A stretch of 64,000 nt of DNA. It comes from Toxorhynchites rutilus septentrionalis (Eukaryota; Arthropoda; Insecta; Diptera; Culicidae). Below, piece by piece: positions 1-10,224 of the stretch. The translations under genes were made by a program, and so were the position numbers. Position 1 is the first letter of the stretch. Each line of letters starts with the position of its first letter. The stretch covers positions 278,725,803 through 278,789,802 of the forward strand of contig NC_073745.1 in NCBI RefSeq assembly GCF_029784135.1. The letters run 5' to 3'. The notes beneath the pieces were generated by a model. The model saw nothing but the letters and a program-made list of their open reading frames with translations, was not told the origin of the DNA and searched no databases.

Positions 1-1581
1 CTTTCGGTCTGACACACCGACGCGAGTATAGGAGTAACTTTTTCGGACTAGTGCCTTTTTACATATTCTATAATATTGTTGAATGAAATGTATAAATTAA
101 TGTTAGTGGCGGGGAATATCTATTGAATATAATGCATAAGATCATTACCGGACTATTCTCATTTGATTTAAGTCCCTTTTGTAACTGCATTGAACGGATT
201 TATATATGAACTATTCGTCGATATAATCGTCGTTAGATTCATACGTTCAAAAGCAAAATATGAATGTTTGACTTTCGTATAGTTATTCGCTGAATATAAT
301 GGTCATACATATACACACTTGTGAAAGAATTTCACTTGTGAAAGATTTGTAAACAGTAAACTATAAACTAATTGGTGGCTTATGGTAATTTTTAACATTT
401 ACAGTTTCGGGGATATTTTTTTTATAATGGACAAAATCTACAAGAAAACAAGAAGAAGAAAAGGAAGTTCCTAGAAATTCTTTTATATAATCTTTTTATG
501 CCCCATCTAAAAAAAGGCATTAATTCTTAGTTTACCAAGAATACAGAGGCAAAGAATATTAGAAATATGCAAATTTTATATTCCAGAACTTTTATCATCT
601 GGTAATTATCTAGAAGGTCATTATACATTCTTCTCTTCGATAAAAGATCCGAAAAACACGCAACAACTGTATGAAATGTAAAAAAATATGTTTGTTTCGA
701 ACATGCAGATATGCTATGTTCTGATTCTTACTCCAATGAAACCACAATCGATTAATACGTATTTATGTTATTTTATATCTCTTTATACTTCCACGAATTA
801 TATTCAGTTCCTTACTTCTAATTAATAACAGTAAAAAATTTCAATTTCGTTATTTGTGTTGAAGTATCAAAAATTACTCTGTTTTGAGGAGGCTGAATTA
901 GGTGACTATTAAAACTTAATAAAGACGAAGAAAACATATTTTTTAGAGTTTTTTCATTCAATCATACCCTCTTCTTCAAATAAATGCCAATAAAGTCTGC
1001 AAAATACACAATGGCAACATTACAGAGAAGTTCAATTTTCGGTCGGTGACACCGTGCGCGAGTATACGTGTTATGATTTTGCACGCGAGTACAGGAGGGT
1101 TAAATACAGTTTTCTCATTCCTCTTTCCAAACTTGAGGCCACGAAAGTTAGCGCTGCGCCAACAGACACTCATTGGCCGAACAACCTTACTCTTCTAAGA
1201 GCGAACTTTGGCACCATGGTCAAGGGAGGTGGGATGAGAAATCGAAGCTCTAAAACTTTAACGACCGGGAAGAAATCTGTAAGACATACGCCCGGGACCG
1301 AACGTTTTGACTTATGTCAAGTTGCTTGCTTTGCTTGCAAGTTTTTGAGAGGCTTTAATCTTTGCAGTTCATTCGCCTCTATGTGTGAAGTTAGCGGACG
1401 AAAGTTCAGCGGATAACAGTTTTTGTTGCGTGCAAGTTTCTGTTCAACGTCTTGCTGGATTTAATGAATAATGAATTATTTCAGTTGAAACAAATTGATT
1501 GTTTATCAAGTAACAACATTCACAATCATGCTCATTAGATAGAGAATTGAATCATTCATCTTTCCACATAATTCATTTTTT
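1..1581. other. AT-rich DNA, no gene recognised
   Basis: No protein family, RNA gene or clear repeat end was recognised. The stretch around 1040-1420 is richer in GC and holds an open frame of 120 codons (1054-1416) with no recognisable motif. Its last part (about 1350-1380) resembles a short motif found inside the histone-bearing elements near 36.23 and 55.9 kb (an inverted AGGC...GCCT pair around TTCATTCG), so it may be an old repeat fragment. Confidence 0.4.
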
Positions 1582-3590
1582 GACGTAGAACTACGTCTTT
1601 CATTAAAGGTGTCAAATCATAAAACAGGGATTATCTCGGACGCCATATGAGCCTTAATATAAATATATATTTTGGATAAAAAAAAATAAATAAATAAAAC
1701 AGGTCACGTTTTTATGAAATAAAGTTAACATTATTATCCATTTTTGCCGTTAACGGATTCTGGCGATTTGCGTACCAAACGAATCGGAAATTTCCTAAGA
1801 TTTGTTTGATATGCTATACATTATAATCCCATAGTCTGTATATGGTTTAAATTGATGAAAATTGGAGGCATTCCCATTTCCTCATACATTTGTTCTGTCC
1901 ATGTGTGTGCTTTCCCGAACAGAACTGTCAATAACGAGCAACTTATCGACGAGCAACGAAGGGGAAATCGCAAGATGTCTTCGTGAACAAAGGAAAAGAA
2001 GAATAATGAAGGGGAATATTTGCCTAGAGTATAAACAGTTGATCTCGCTGAGGCAAACTTTCATTCTTCGTGAGAAAATCGACTGAACAACATCGTTGCT
2101 GGGCGAGCTGGACGGCGAGGGATCGAATGGTTTTCTCAAGGCAATGGGGGTGGAGGAATAATATGAGGAAAGAGTAGAGTTTTCCAAGGGCCTTTTTAAA
2201 GACTATAGACGAATGAACTGAAGAAGTTTAAAGTCTCTTTAATTAAACAAGGAAAGGAAGGAAAGGCAAACTTTTAGTATCGTTCTAGATACGAAACAAT
2301 GAACATCGCTTGTTCTTCCTTGTTTTGCGCCATCACATGTCTTAGTTTCGGACTGAGCTGTGGACGCGACCAAATTACTCACTCGCTGATGTCTCTGGCA
2401 TTGTAATCATTGCATCAAACTGACGCCATTGCATTAATGTTTTGACCTACACAATTGTTTGGGGAATCATCAAGCTAGGTTATCGTCAGCTCACCAAGGA
2501 AATAAATGTTCTTGAATTTTGTCAGTGATTTGGTTTCGCATGACGGTAGGAAAACTCTCTCCACAAAGGAGGACCAGCTAAGCTAATGTAGACTGGCAAT
2601 ATTAACAGAAAGGGCTTCTGTTGAGAAGAGCGCAAAACAGAGATAAGTGTGTGTACATTTAGTTGCTTCAAGCCATCGATATATGGATATTTGTGTGCGT
2701 ACGTGCGTGCTCCATAACCCGTACGTAAAAATAGTGCATTGTCGCTACGCGGGAGCGCGAGCGAGAGGGAATTATTTACGCTAGGGTATTAGTAATGAAT
2801 CTCTGATGAGGAAAATATTCAGCCTTTTTCCAATCAGTTAACATTGTTTGTTTTCTGTCATCATAAAAGCTTCGTTGGTGCAATTGACATTGCATCAATG
2901 CATTGAACTGTTGTGTACCAAAAAATTATTTGGGGAATTCCAAGTTATTCAATAAGTTATAATAAATCATTAATTCATTTGGGTTCGCGTGCAGATAGAG
3001 TTCATTTCGCTTATTTAGTCACCAAGAAAGTAAATGTCGTTTTGGATTTTTATATGATACTTGGTTTCTTTTGCCAGTAACGAAACTTTCTCCACTAAAG
3101 ATAAAAGCTGCGCTTATCTCGAGCATGTATTGTTCTGCGAGCACAAGAATGAATCATGAACAAATATCGTCAAATGATTTTACAATAAAAAGAAACATTC
3201 CAGGGTGACCAAACTGGTAGAATGGTTATTTCAAAATTTTCGTAGGATTATAAAATTGTAGGGTATTAGTTAGCTGTTCTTATAATAAGATATTGGTAGT
3301 GTAACTAAGCAAGACAACCTACAAGGAATACCCATGACAAGGGAGAAAGGAGAGGAAGAAGAAGATCTTTTGAAGTGAGAACGGAAACGGTAAAGAGAGT
3401 GTGTTGAAAACGCGGATAGAATAAAAAGGTTGTTTGAATTGAACTGTGAAGTGTTTTTCCTAAACGTCTACCCGAAACAACAAAGCAACGAGGTATCTAC
3501 AAAAATAATATCCGCAACAAATATTTATGAATTAAACTACAGCGTAGTTCTACGTCAACAATGCGGTCGTGTCTTGAACACAACCTCCTA
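1582..3590 (+). mobile_element. Palindrome-ended non-autonomous element, copy 1
   Basis: One end is the palindrome GACGTAGAACTACGTC at 1582 after a T run. The other end is the reverse-oriented CGTAGTTCTACGTCAACAA followed by GCGGTCGTGTCTTGAACACA and an AACCTCC tail near 3590. The same two end types recur at eight or more other loci in this window. No transposase is encoded. The part 1582-2640 matches the reverse complement of 39640-40207, and 1740-1825 matches the reverse complement of about 61780-61870. An internal duplication is visible: 2430-2620 is related to 2880-3080. Superfamily is not recognised. Boundaries are approximate on the right. Confidence 0.6.
1629..1693 (+). mobile_element. 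65-bp A-tailed retro-insertion inside palindrome element
   Basis: The segment ends in an A-rich tail (GGATAAAAAAAAATAAATAA) and is flanked by the 10-base direct repeat ATAAAACAGG (1619-1628 and 1694-1703). Related elements at about 40.15-40.17 kb and 61.89-61.91 kb, read on the reverse strand, run straight through this point with a single AAAACAGG. They are therefore empty sites. This is the signature of a 5'-truncated LINE or SINE 3' end inserted by target-primed reverse transcription; the parent family is not identified. Confidence 0.7.
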
Positions 3591-3599
3591 TAATTTTTC

Positions 3600-4292
3600 T
3601 CGAAACTAGTTTTTTCAAACAGGCGTACACTATATCTCAAGTTCTACTGAATCGATTCTTCTCGAATTTGTATGAATACAATCTGCATACATCTCTCTAC
3701 GCATGAACCACTAAAAATGATTTTTTTTAAATTTTACTATTTTTAAAAAATCGGGAAACGTAAGAAAAAAAATGATTTAAACCGATTTTTTATTGTTACT
3801 TATTGATCCAAAATCTTGTTTCAATAGCTTAAAAATTGCTTTGAAAACAGGCTAATTATGTATCCATTATTTCGCAGTGGAAGGAGCATATTCTTACTGC
3901 CAGCTAAAGCAATGCGCTCCCCTAGACCATTCCCGTTCCACTTTTGCTACGATCTGAATGAAGCATAAACTAGAGAAAAACGGATAATGTTTCGAGGTGG
4001 ATAGCGATGAATCAAATAGAGATCAATATGGAATATACGATCACGGAATGAGATAGAAAATATTTCACGGTATCAATGAAACCGCATTATTTCGCTGGTT
4101 TATTTATATATATATATTTGTGAAACCAACACAGTGCATTGAGATCTCATCAAGACACTATTTTGAGAGCTAATTGACAAATTTACGCAAAGCTGAAACA
4201 TCTCATGTGACATCTACATTAGAGCTCAGAACCAAAAAAGTGAGGGTGTTTGTTTATTTTACGCACTGAAAAGCAAGATTCGGTGGTGATTA
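3600..4292. repeat. Dispersed repeat (3600-3870) and unannotated DNA
   Basis: About 3600-3820 (CGAAACTAGTTTTTTC through the T-rich GGGAAACGTAAGA part) is the reverse complement of about 18090-18310, with the same order of motifs (AGATATC-like phrase, CAATCTGCA, CGCATGAAC). No coding sequence seen. Nothing recognised in 3870-4292. Confidence 0.5.
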
Positions 4293-4745
4293 CAGGGTAA
4301 CTTCGATATAACGTACATTTTACTTTCAAAATTGTACGTTGTATCGAATTGTACGTTATATCGAAGCATAATAAAGAACTCAGAAACGTAGCTTATATTA
4401 CTTTATCGTGTTGCTATTTGAGTAAGGTTAATGAATAAATTCAACTAGAACACGAAGCTAACCTTTCTCATGATGTTTCCCTTCGTACTGTTGATAAAAA
4501 TTTGATTAATTTTTAATCCAGAATCACAAAACAGTTGTGCTTCTGGATTGATTAAAAGTACAAATCAAGTTTTAGTATCAAAATACAGATAATTTATTGT
4601 TCTTTCAGAAAAACAATATTCAAAAAAATATTCCTTTGGACTTCGAAAATGTGTACGTTATATCGAGGTAAAATGTATGTTATATCGAATGACGTTATAT
4701 CGAGGGAACGTTATAACGAGGGTACGTTATATCGAAGATTCCCTG
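4293..4745 (+). mobile_element. Pogo/Tigger-like MITE, copy 1 (TIR with TTCGATATAACG)
   Basis: Terminal inverted repeats start CAGGG and contain CTTCGATATAACGTAC at both ends; a TA dinucleotide flanks each side (4291-4292 and 4746-4747). Length is 453 bp with no coding capacity. The right subterminal region repeats the phrase ACGTTATATCGA several times. CAG-starting inverted repeats with a TA duplication are typical of the pogo/Tigger branch of Tc1/mariner. Two other copies lie at 26824-27843 (reverse) and 40826-41249. Confidence 0.8.
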
Positions 4746-4747
4746 TA

Positions 4748-5276
4748 TTCATTTTATTTCAATTTAGATTCATTTCAGCTATTGAATGTCGTCAGTATAT
4801 GGTAAGAAAGTTGGAGTTTTGTATATGTACGATGGTTTTAACACGCGATTTGACCAAAGTCATAGATAATCTTCGAAAAATTTAAGTTTGATAATGCATA
4901 CCGGTTATTGATACTATGAATAATTGCGATGAAATCGAATTATTCAAATTGGCTGATATCATTGATTATGTAGGGGTCGATACGAGAAGGATTTGCAGTA
5001 TTTTTAACGCAAAACACCCTATTCATCGTTTACTTAGTTGAAAAAAATCAAAGTTACAATATTTATAACAAGCCATTTCTCGTAATATACATAGCACATT
5101 GTAAAATGTTGATTTTTTAACCTTTTCAGCGTGGAAAGAATATATGAAACCGGGAAATTTGAAGATAAGTTCTGATTTGTCTAGAAAATTTGAACGAATT
5201 TCATACTAAAAAACAAAATATCCTCATTTTACTCGCTGCGCCATCTGGTTGTAAATGCAACGTAAATTCGTCAATT
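4748..5276. other. No gene recognised
   Basis: AT-rich spacer between two MITEs. I see no coding sequence, RNA gene or repeat end here. Confidence 0.35.
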
Positions 5277-5553
5277 GGCGATCTAACACAAAACGTAAAC
5301 GATCGGTGAGACATCTGGATTTTGTTTTTGAACTACGAAAATGATGCTAATGTAACCTAAAACTCAAAAACAAATCACGTATATTTTACTTCCGGACTTT
5401 CCAATGTAGTTCTCACATGCAGGATTCGTGCATTTGTCTACTTGTGTTTGATTGTGCTCTCGAATTTTCTTTTTTCGATTCAACCATTGTCAACATTGTT
5501 ACAGTTTTCACTACTGTCAAATTTAGAGATTTGTATTTTTTTGTACCCTAATT

Positions 5554-6380
5554 GGCGATCTAACGTACAAATCTACACCTAGGCGGCGCTGCAGTGAATT
5601 TGATGGTGGTTTCAAATTTTGCCATGTGAGTTTATGGAAGGTTTGTAAATCTTTCCATAAATTACAATGTTATAGTCATAAAAGATTATTTGATTGCAAT
5701 GAGTTTGGAAGATAAATTTTGAGCAATTTTATATATAACATGCTATTTTCCTACGTCTTTCAGTTGTGAAAACTGTATAAATGTTGGCAATGGTTGAATC
5801 AAAAAAGGACAATCAAAAACAAGTTGGAAAATGCATGGTTCCTGAATGAGAGAACTACCTTGGAAAGTCCGGAAGTAAAATATACGTGATTTGTTCTTGA
5901 GTTTTAGGTTACATTATCATCATTTTCTTAGTTAACACTTTCGACGCCCCGTCACCCAGATATGGGTGACACTTTCCTCGCTCGAATTGAGTAGGATTTT
6001 AGAATGTATTCGATAGAATAGGCACCTAAATGTAACTATAGGATATGAAGAAAAATAATAAAATCATAACCATAATATTATACTGTTTATACTTTTCTTT
6101 TTATTGATTTATAGTACGGATGGTTTGTACTGCAGTTTTTTGCAAAACCCCTATACTATGACTTTGGCATGTGTTATTGTCATCAATACGTCTTCAATTG
6201 AAAACAAGCATTGCTAGATCATGTAAAAGTTATCTATAAACTAAGTTTAATCTTCATTTAATAATTTAATCGCAAGTTGGGCTTTGCAATAAACTCAAAA
6301 ACGTCGCGTTGGGCGTCGAACTTGTTAAAAAACAAAATCCAAATGCCTTACCGATCGTTTACGTATTGCGTTAGATCGCC
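5554..6380 (-). mobile_element. MITE family 2, inner copy (reverse orientation)
   Basis: A second member of the same MITE family, in reverse orientation, sits inside the outer copy. It begins GGCGATCTAACGTACAAA at 5554 and ends GTTAGATCGCC at 6380. It is itself interrupted at 5932-5935 by another MITE with TTAA target sites. Outside that insertion it aligns along its length with the outer copy and with the 13.5 kb copy. Confidence 0.75.
5936..6324 (+). mobile_element. piggyBac-like MITE (TTAA target), copy 1
   Basis: A 389-bp element flanked by TTAA on both sides (5932-5935, 6325-6328). The ends are inverted: the left starts CACTTTCGACGCCC, and the right end read in reverse is CAAGTTCGACGCCC. 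Just inside the left end is the hairpin GTCACCCAGATATGGGTGAC. TTAA duplication is the hallmark of piggyBac transposition, so a piggyBac-mobilised MITE is the best reading. It lies inside the inner family-2 MITE. Confidence 0.75.
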
Positions 6381-6757
6381 AATTATACGGTTTTCATTAC
6401 TGAAAGAGATAAGAAAATAACATGTTATATATAAAATTGCGCCAAATTAAATTTATTCCAAACTCATCGCAATCAAATAATCGTTTATGATTATACCATT
6501 GTAGTTTATGGAAAGAACTACAAACCTTCCATAAACTCACATGGCTTAATTTAAAACCATCATCACTTTCCCCGCAGCGCCGCTCATAGGTGTAGATTTG
6601 TACGTTAGATCGCCAATATGTATTCGCTGCAAATTGACAGATTTCAATATGCAACATTTCAAGGAGAATAACTTTAATACAATATTGTGGCCAATTGATG
6701 TAATGATATTGTTGTGTTTCAATTGATTTTCCGCCAGGAGCAGCACTGTTCATTTAA

Positions 6758-7146
6758 CACGTTTGTCGCCCAACGCGACGTTTCTGAGTTTCTCGCAGGC
6801 CGAACTTGTGGATAAATTATTGAATGAAGATCAAATTCAGTTTGTAATCAACTTTTACATGATCTAGCAATATTATTTTCAATTTGAAGACGAATTGACA
6901 GCAATAACACACATGCCAAAGTCATATTATATGGGTTTCGCAAAAAACTGCAGTACAAACCATCCGTACTATGAACTAATAAACAATAAAGTATAAACAT
7001 TATAATAATATAGTTATAATTTTATTATTTTTCTACATCCTATAGTTACACTTAGGTGCCTATTCAATCAAATTCCTTTCAAAAATCCTATTTAATTTGA
7101 ACGAGGAAAATGTCACCCATATCTGGGTGACGGGGCAACGAATATG
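6758..7146 (-). mobile_element. piggyBac-like MITE (TTAA target), copy 2
   Basis: The reverse-orientation partner of the 5936-6324 element, also 389 bp and flanked by TTAA (6754-6757, 7147-7150). It shares the hairpin with GTCACCCA and TGGGTGAC arms near its right end, here divergent in the terminal bases. Internal phrases such as ACATGATCTAGCAAT and CCATCCGTACTATGAA match the first copy in reverse complement. No coding capacity. Confidence 0.75.
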
Positions 7147-7439
7147 TTAACACCTTAAGAAGAATAGAATCCCCGCATCATGCTTCTTGTTCTCTTCGAA
7201 GCCAATATTTTGCCAACAAATTTATAACAGTATCAAATTGGATTTTTTACGCGATTTTTTTTCGTGTTTTATTTATGCGTTTTTTACGCGATTCTCTCGA
7301 AATTATAACGATAAACAAAAACAAAAAGCACTATGGAAACTAAATCCAAATGCTTGCAAGTGTAATAGTTTTTCAAAAAAGACTTTGTCACAATGGCTTT
7401 AATTTGATATGTCAATCATCTGAAAAAGTAATGAAAAAA

Positions 7440-7800
7440 ACGATTTTGGAAAAAAGGGAAAAAAATATCTTCCAGACCATCGGTTAATTTAAAAAAAATC
7501 ATAAACTCAAAAAAAAACTCTCTGATTTTTTAATATGTTATGCAAAAAAACCTCAGCTTTCAATAAAAAATATAAAAAATATAGCGCCCTCTACTCCAAA
7601 GCCATGTAAACAATTATTACGAAACCAAAATCCATTTTTTCTCTGCAAGTTTATCAATTTTTCGAATTTGATATGTCGATCATCTGAAGCGGTTCAGTAG
7701 ATACAAAATTATGGTTTAAAAAAAATGCTTTTGGAGAAAATGGGAAAACATAATTTTTCGGACCACCCTAAAATTGAAAAAAAATTGTGTTAGTCCACAA
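7440..7800 (+). repeat. AT-rich satellite unit (degenerate)
   Basis: Contains the order of phrases seen in the array at 20887-21835: TTCGGACCA-like motif, 'TAGCGCCCT', 'CCATGTAAAC' and 'GATATGTCGATCATCTGA'. Only about one unit is present and no coding sequence was seen. The same unit recurs at 18.8, 20.9, 30.0, 34.5 and 37.2 kb. Confidence 0.55.
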
Positions 7801-8448
7801 AATCTTCGAAAAAAAAGTAAAGGAAACAATTTTTCTGTTCTTCCCGTTTTTTTGTGCACTACACCTACACACCCCATGATGAAATATTGTAATTGTAATA
7901 ACTGAAAGTGGGAGCTTTGAAATGATGTATATCCCATCGATGTGGGTTGATTTTGCACGATGTTACAGCATGTCAAATATCACTTAAAATTTTCGACTTT
8001 GCATTCTGATTTTTGTGATGAGTGTAGTTTCTCTTTGGTGTATTGAAATTTCATATTTTTTAAAAGACTCATGCAAAATATTTTTAAAATGTCGAGCAGT
8101 GATGTTTCTATACACAATTTTTTCATTCACTTTCCAACAATTCTCTTAAAAATCAATTTTTTGAAATAGTTCTACGTTCGATGAAAGGAAATATATTCAA
8201 GATCACGTAAACACGTTACAAGGCTGCAAGAGTTGAACAAACCTGTTGCAGCTATTCAGGGGACAGTCCAATTTACACCAATTTATTTTTTGTTTGTTTT
8301 AAGTAATATATACCTAATATAACTGTGGTATCAAATTAATGATGGTAATTTATTTTATCGTTGAAAAAAATCGCGAAAATCTCAATCTCAAATTTGGCGT
8401 AAAATCTGTAAAATACGGAATATTCTGTATATGTGGCAACCCTGTGTA
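7801..8448. other. No gene recognised
   Basis: AT-rich spacer. Short frames on both strands lack recognisable motifs and no repeat boundary was identified. Confidence 0.3.
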
Positions 8449-8641
8449 CAGGCAAACCTGTTTTTGTGCGGTTCCTTCCCGCGTTATTCCTCGTTTGTGC
8501 GACTCTTTTTGTGCGATTTTATTATGACATCGGGTCTTGAATCACACAAACTAATCGCACAAATAATAATATCGCACCTAAACGGACACACAAAAATGAA
8601 ATATCGCACAAAAATCAACCGCACAAAAACATGTTTTCCTG
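8449..8641 (+). mobile_element. 193-bp pogo/Tigger-like MITE
   Basis: Flanked by TA (8447-8448 and 8642-8643). The left end is CAGGCAAACCTGTTTTTGTG and the right end is CACAAAAACATGTTTTCCTG, forming inverted repeats of about 30 bases that end at GCGGTT/AACCGC. The interior repeats the phrase CGCACAAA several times. CAGG-starting inverted repeats and TA duplication fit the pogo/Tigger group. No coding capacity. Confidence 0.8.
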
Positions 8642-8910
8642 TATATGCATTCATAAATATCAGTCACAATTGAAATAAATCATATGATAACAGAAACTAT
8701 CTCATTTAAAATTAGCTTGTAACATTACCGTTTGAAACCCTTAGAATGTGAGCTGACTGCGATAGATAATTTTCTCATTGATAAAAAAGTCACAGGAGGG
8801 ATGTGTCCGAGACACGACCGCATAGTTGACGTAGGATTTCGTTAGGCAATCTGTTGATTTTGAATATGTTTGAAGAATTACACCGTTAAACTCATTGATA
8901 ATGATTTGGT

Positions 8911-8926
8911 GGCTCTGAAAAGGGCC
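8911..8926 (-). other. Histone mRNA 3'-end-type stem-loop
   Basis: On the reverse strand the sequence is GGCCCTTTTCAGAGCC followed by ACC. It matches the conserved replication-dependent histone mRNA 3' stem-loop (six-base stem, TTTC loop, ACC after the stem) apart from one mismatched stem pair. No recognisable histone coding sequence precedes it on the reverse strand, so it is an orphan. Confidence 0.55.
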
Positions 8927-9498
8927 GTTTTGTTTGGGTATTGTTTGTTCACTCCACCAGTGTTTACCGAGTGATGATGACAGAAGGATGGTAAATAGTC
9001 GTTGGATGGTACGTATCAGATAAATGATACCGAAGTGGAACGAGATATGATGAAAACAGCCCTCTGTGATCCTAGACGAAATGCCTCCTGTGTTATGTAT
9101 GGATGAAATGAAGAAAAAAAAACTCATCAATATAACATAAGATAATTACCAATACCGAACACAACTATCAATTTTTCTCATCAGTAAAAACATGTTACTT
9201 TAATATAGAGAAAACATTTGAAATGAAAAAGATAATTTTCTTTTTTAATTTGTACTTTCTGAGTGTTTATTCAACCCAATGCGAATTTTATTTGGACTAA
9301 CAACAATCCTATACTATATGTAGAGCATATGGGAAATCACTTTTTCTAATATTTCTTCACTTTTCCATTTTTTCTCGCCGTATACAATTTCATTGGGTGA
9401 AAATGAATACAACAAAACAGACAGCTTAAACCAAACGACCCGTTCTCGAGCGAGAACACACCTTGGTTTTTATTTATGAAAATTGAAATAAATCGTTT

Positions 9499-9671
9499 AA
9501 TTTTTTTTTTATTATTTCGTTTATTTTTACAGGCTCAGTTACTTAAGTTTAAAGGAGCCGAATTCTTAAATATAATTCTAAACCTATATACATAAACAAT
9601 TTTCTTACATCTATGGTTAGTAAGGTGGAAAACCGATTTCTCGCGGTGTACTCGAGTTTAGAAGGGATACT
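9499..9671 (-). mobile_element. 5'-truncated I-element 3' end
   Basis: The reverse complement matches the last ~170 bases of the large I-type element at 46.41-46.57 kb (shared phrases TTCTTACATCTATGGTT, GAATTCTTAAAT and CAGGCTCAGTTACTTAAG). It begins with a T run, i.e. a poly(A) tail on the reverse strand, and is flanked by the 9-base direct repeat AAATCGTTT (9490-9498 and 9672-9680). That is a clean retrotransposition footprint within palindrome element copy 2. Confidence 0.85.
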
Positions 9672-10224
9672 AAATCGTTTCATATATCAAGTCTTTTTTA
9701 ACACAACTGCTACCCTATGCAATTTTACACTTACACTTGTGTTAAATTTTTCACAATACACGATCGGTCATTGATATGAAATTTCACGAAGCAACCAACA
9801 TTAAAGTTCATAATTTTTTTTTGCTAGAATTAATCGTATCACTCACCTTACTTGCAATATCAAAATGCCCCCTACTTGCATATATTTGCAATGCCGATTT
9901 CCCCCAGACAGCTTGGTTTTGATGTCTCTGTTAGGGACCCACCTCATGTGTCGTCAATTTCGACCAACCAGAAGTGGGTCTTTCCGTTAGGATAGGGGTT
10001 GAGATTTTTCAATTGTTCGACAGTTAGTTTCATGACATATATTATTTTCTTCAATATGAAAAATTGTTCTGCAGTACCGAAATCGATTGAAGCAAAAATT
10101 TCATCAATCCATCATGAAATAACTGAGCAATAAGCGTTTGAAATTGGACAATTTTCACGACGTGGTCGATTTTCGATTTTCAATTTGTACCCCAATATGT
10201 TCCCGAAAGACGTAATCCTACGTC

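Larger units (their letters stand above)
5277..6614 (+). mobile_element. MITE family 2, outer copy, interrupted by a second copy
   Basis: Starts GGCGATCTAAC at 5277 and ends GTTAGATCGCC at 6614, the inverted-repeat ends of a roughly 440 bp MITE seen also at 13506-17374. The left half runs to about 5518 (CAGTTTTCACTACTG) and the right half resumes at about 6384 (GGTTTTCATTACTGAAAG), so the element is split by about 860 bp of inserted DNA. No coding capacity. The target-site duplication could not be fixed because the ends are flanked by palindromic AATT. Superfamily uncertain. Confidence 0.75.
8792..10224 (-). mobile_element. Palindrome-ended non-autonomous element, copy 2
   Basis: The left border (8792-8845) reads GGAGGG..GAGACACGACCGCATAG then TTGACGTAGGATTTCG, the type-2 end of the family. 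The right border is the type-1 palindrome at about 10209-10224 (GACGTAATCCTACGTC) followed by AAAA. The interior holds a histone-type stem-loop (8911-8926), an inserted I-element 3' fragment (9499-9671) and a single unit of the family's minisatellite (about 9865-9935: CTTGCATATATTTGCAATGC followed by a GTCTCTGTTAGGGA motif). No transposase frame. Confidence 0.6.

Noticed and set aside
1054..1416. 120-codon frame in GC-richer DNA
   Set aside because: No recognisable domain, no clear promoter or splice signals, and the 3' part resembles a repeat motif seen inside the H2A elements.
2045..2115. Possible H2B fragment in palindrome element copy 1 (TFILRE..LLGELD-like translation)
   Set aside because: The reading resembles the TITSRE..LLLPGELA part of H2B, but the match is short, gapped and contains a stop, and the related copy at 40.05 kb fits H2B less well. 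Not enough to call a second histone.
8741..9130. 129-codon reverse frame next to a histone-type stem-loop, tested as a histone H3/H4 relic
   Set aside because: No stretch of the translation matches core histone motifs in any frame beyond a few residues.
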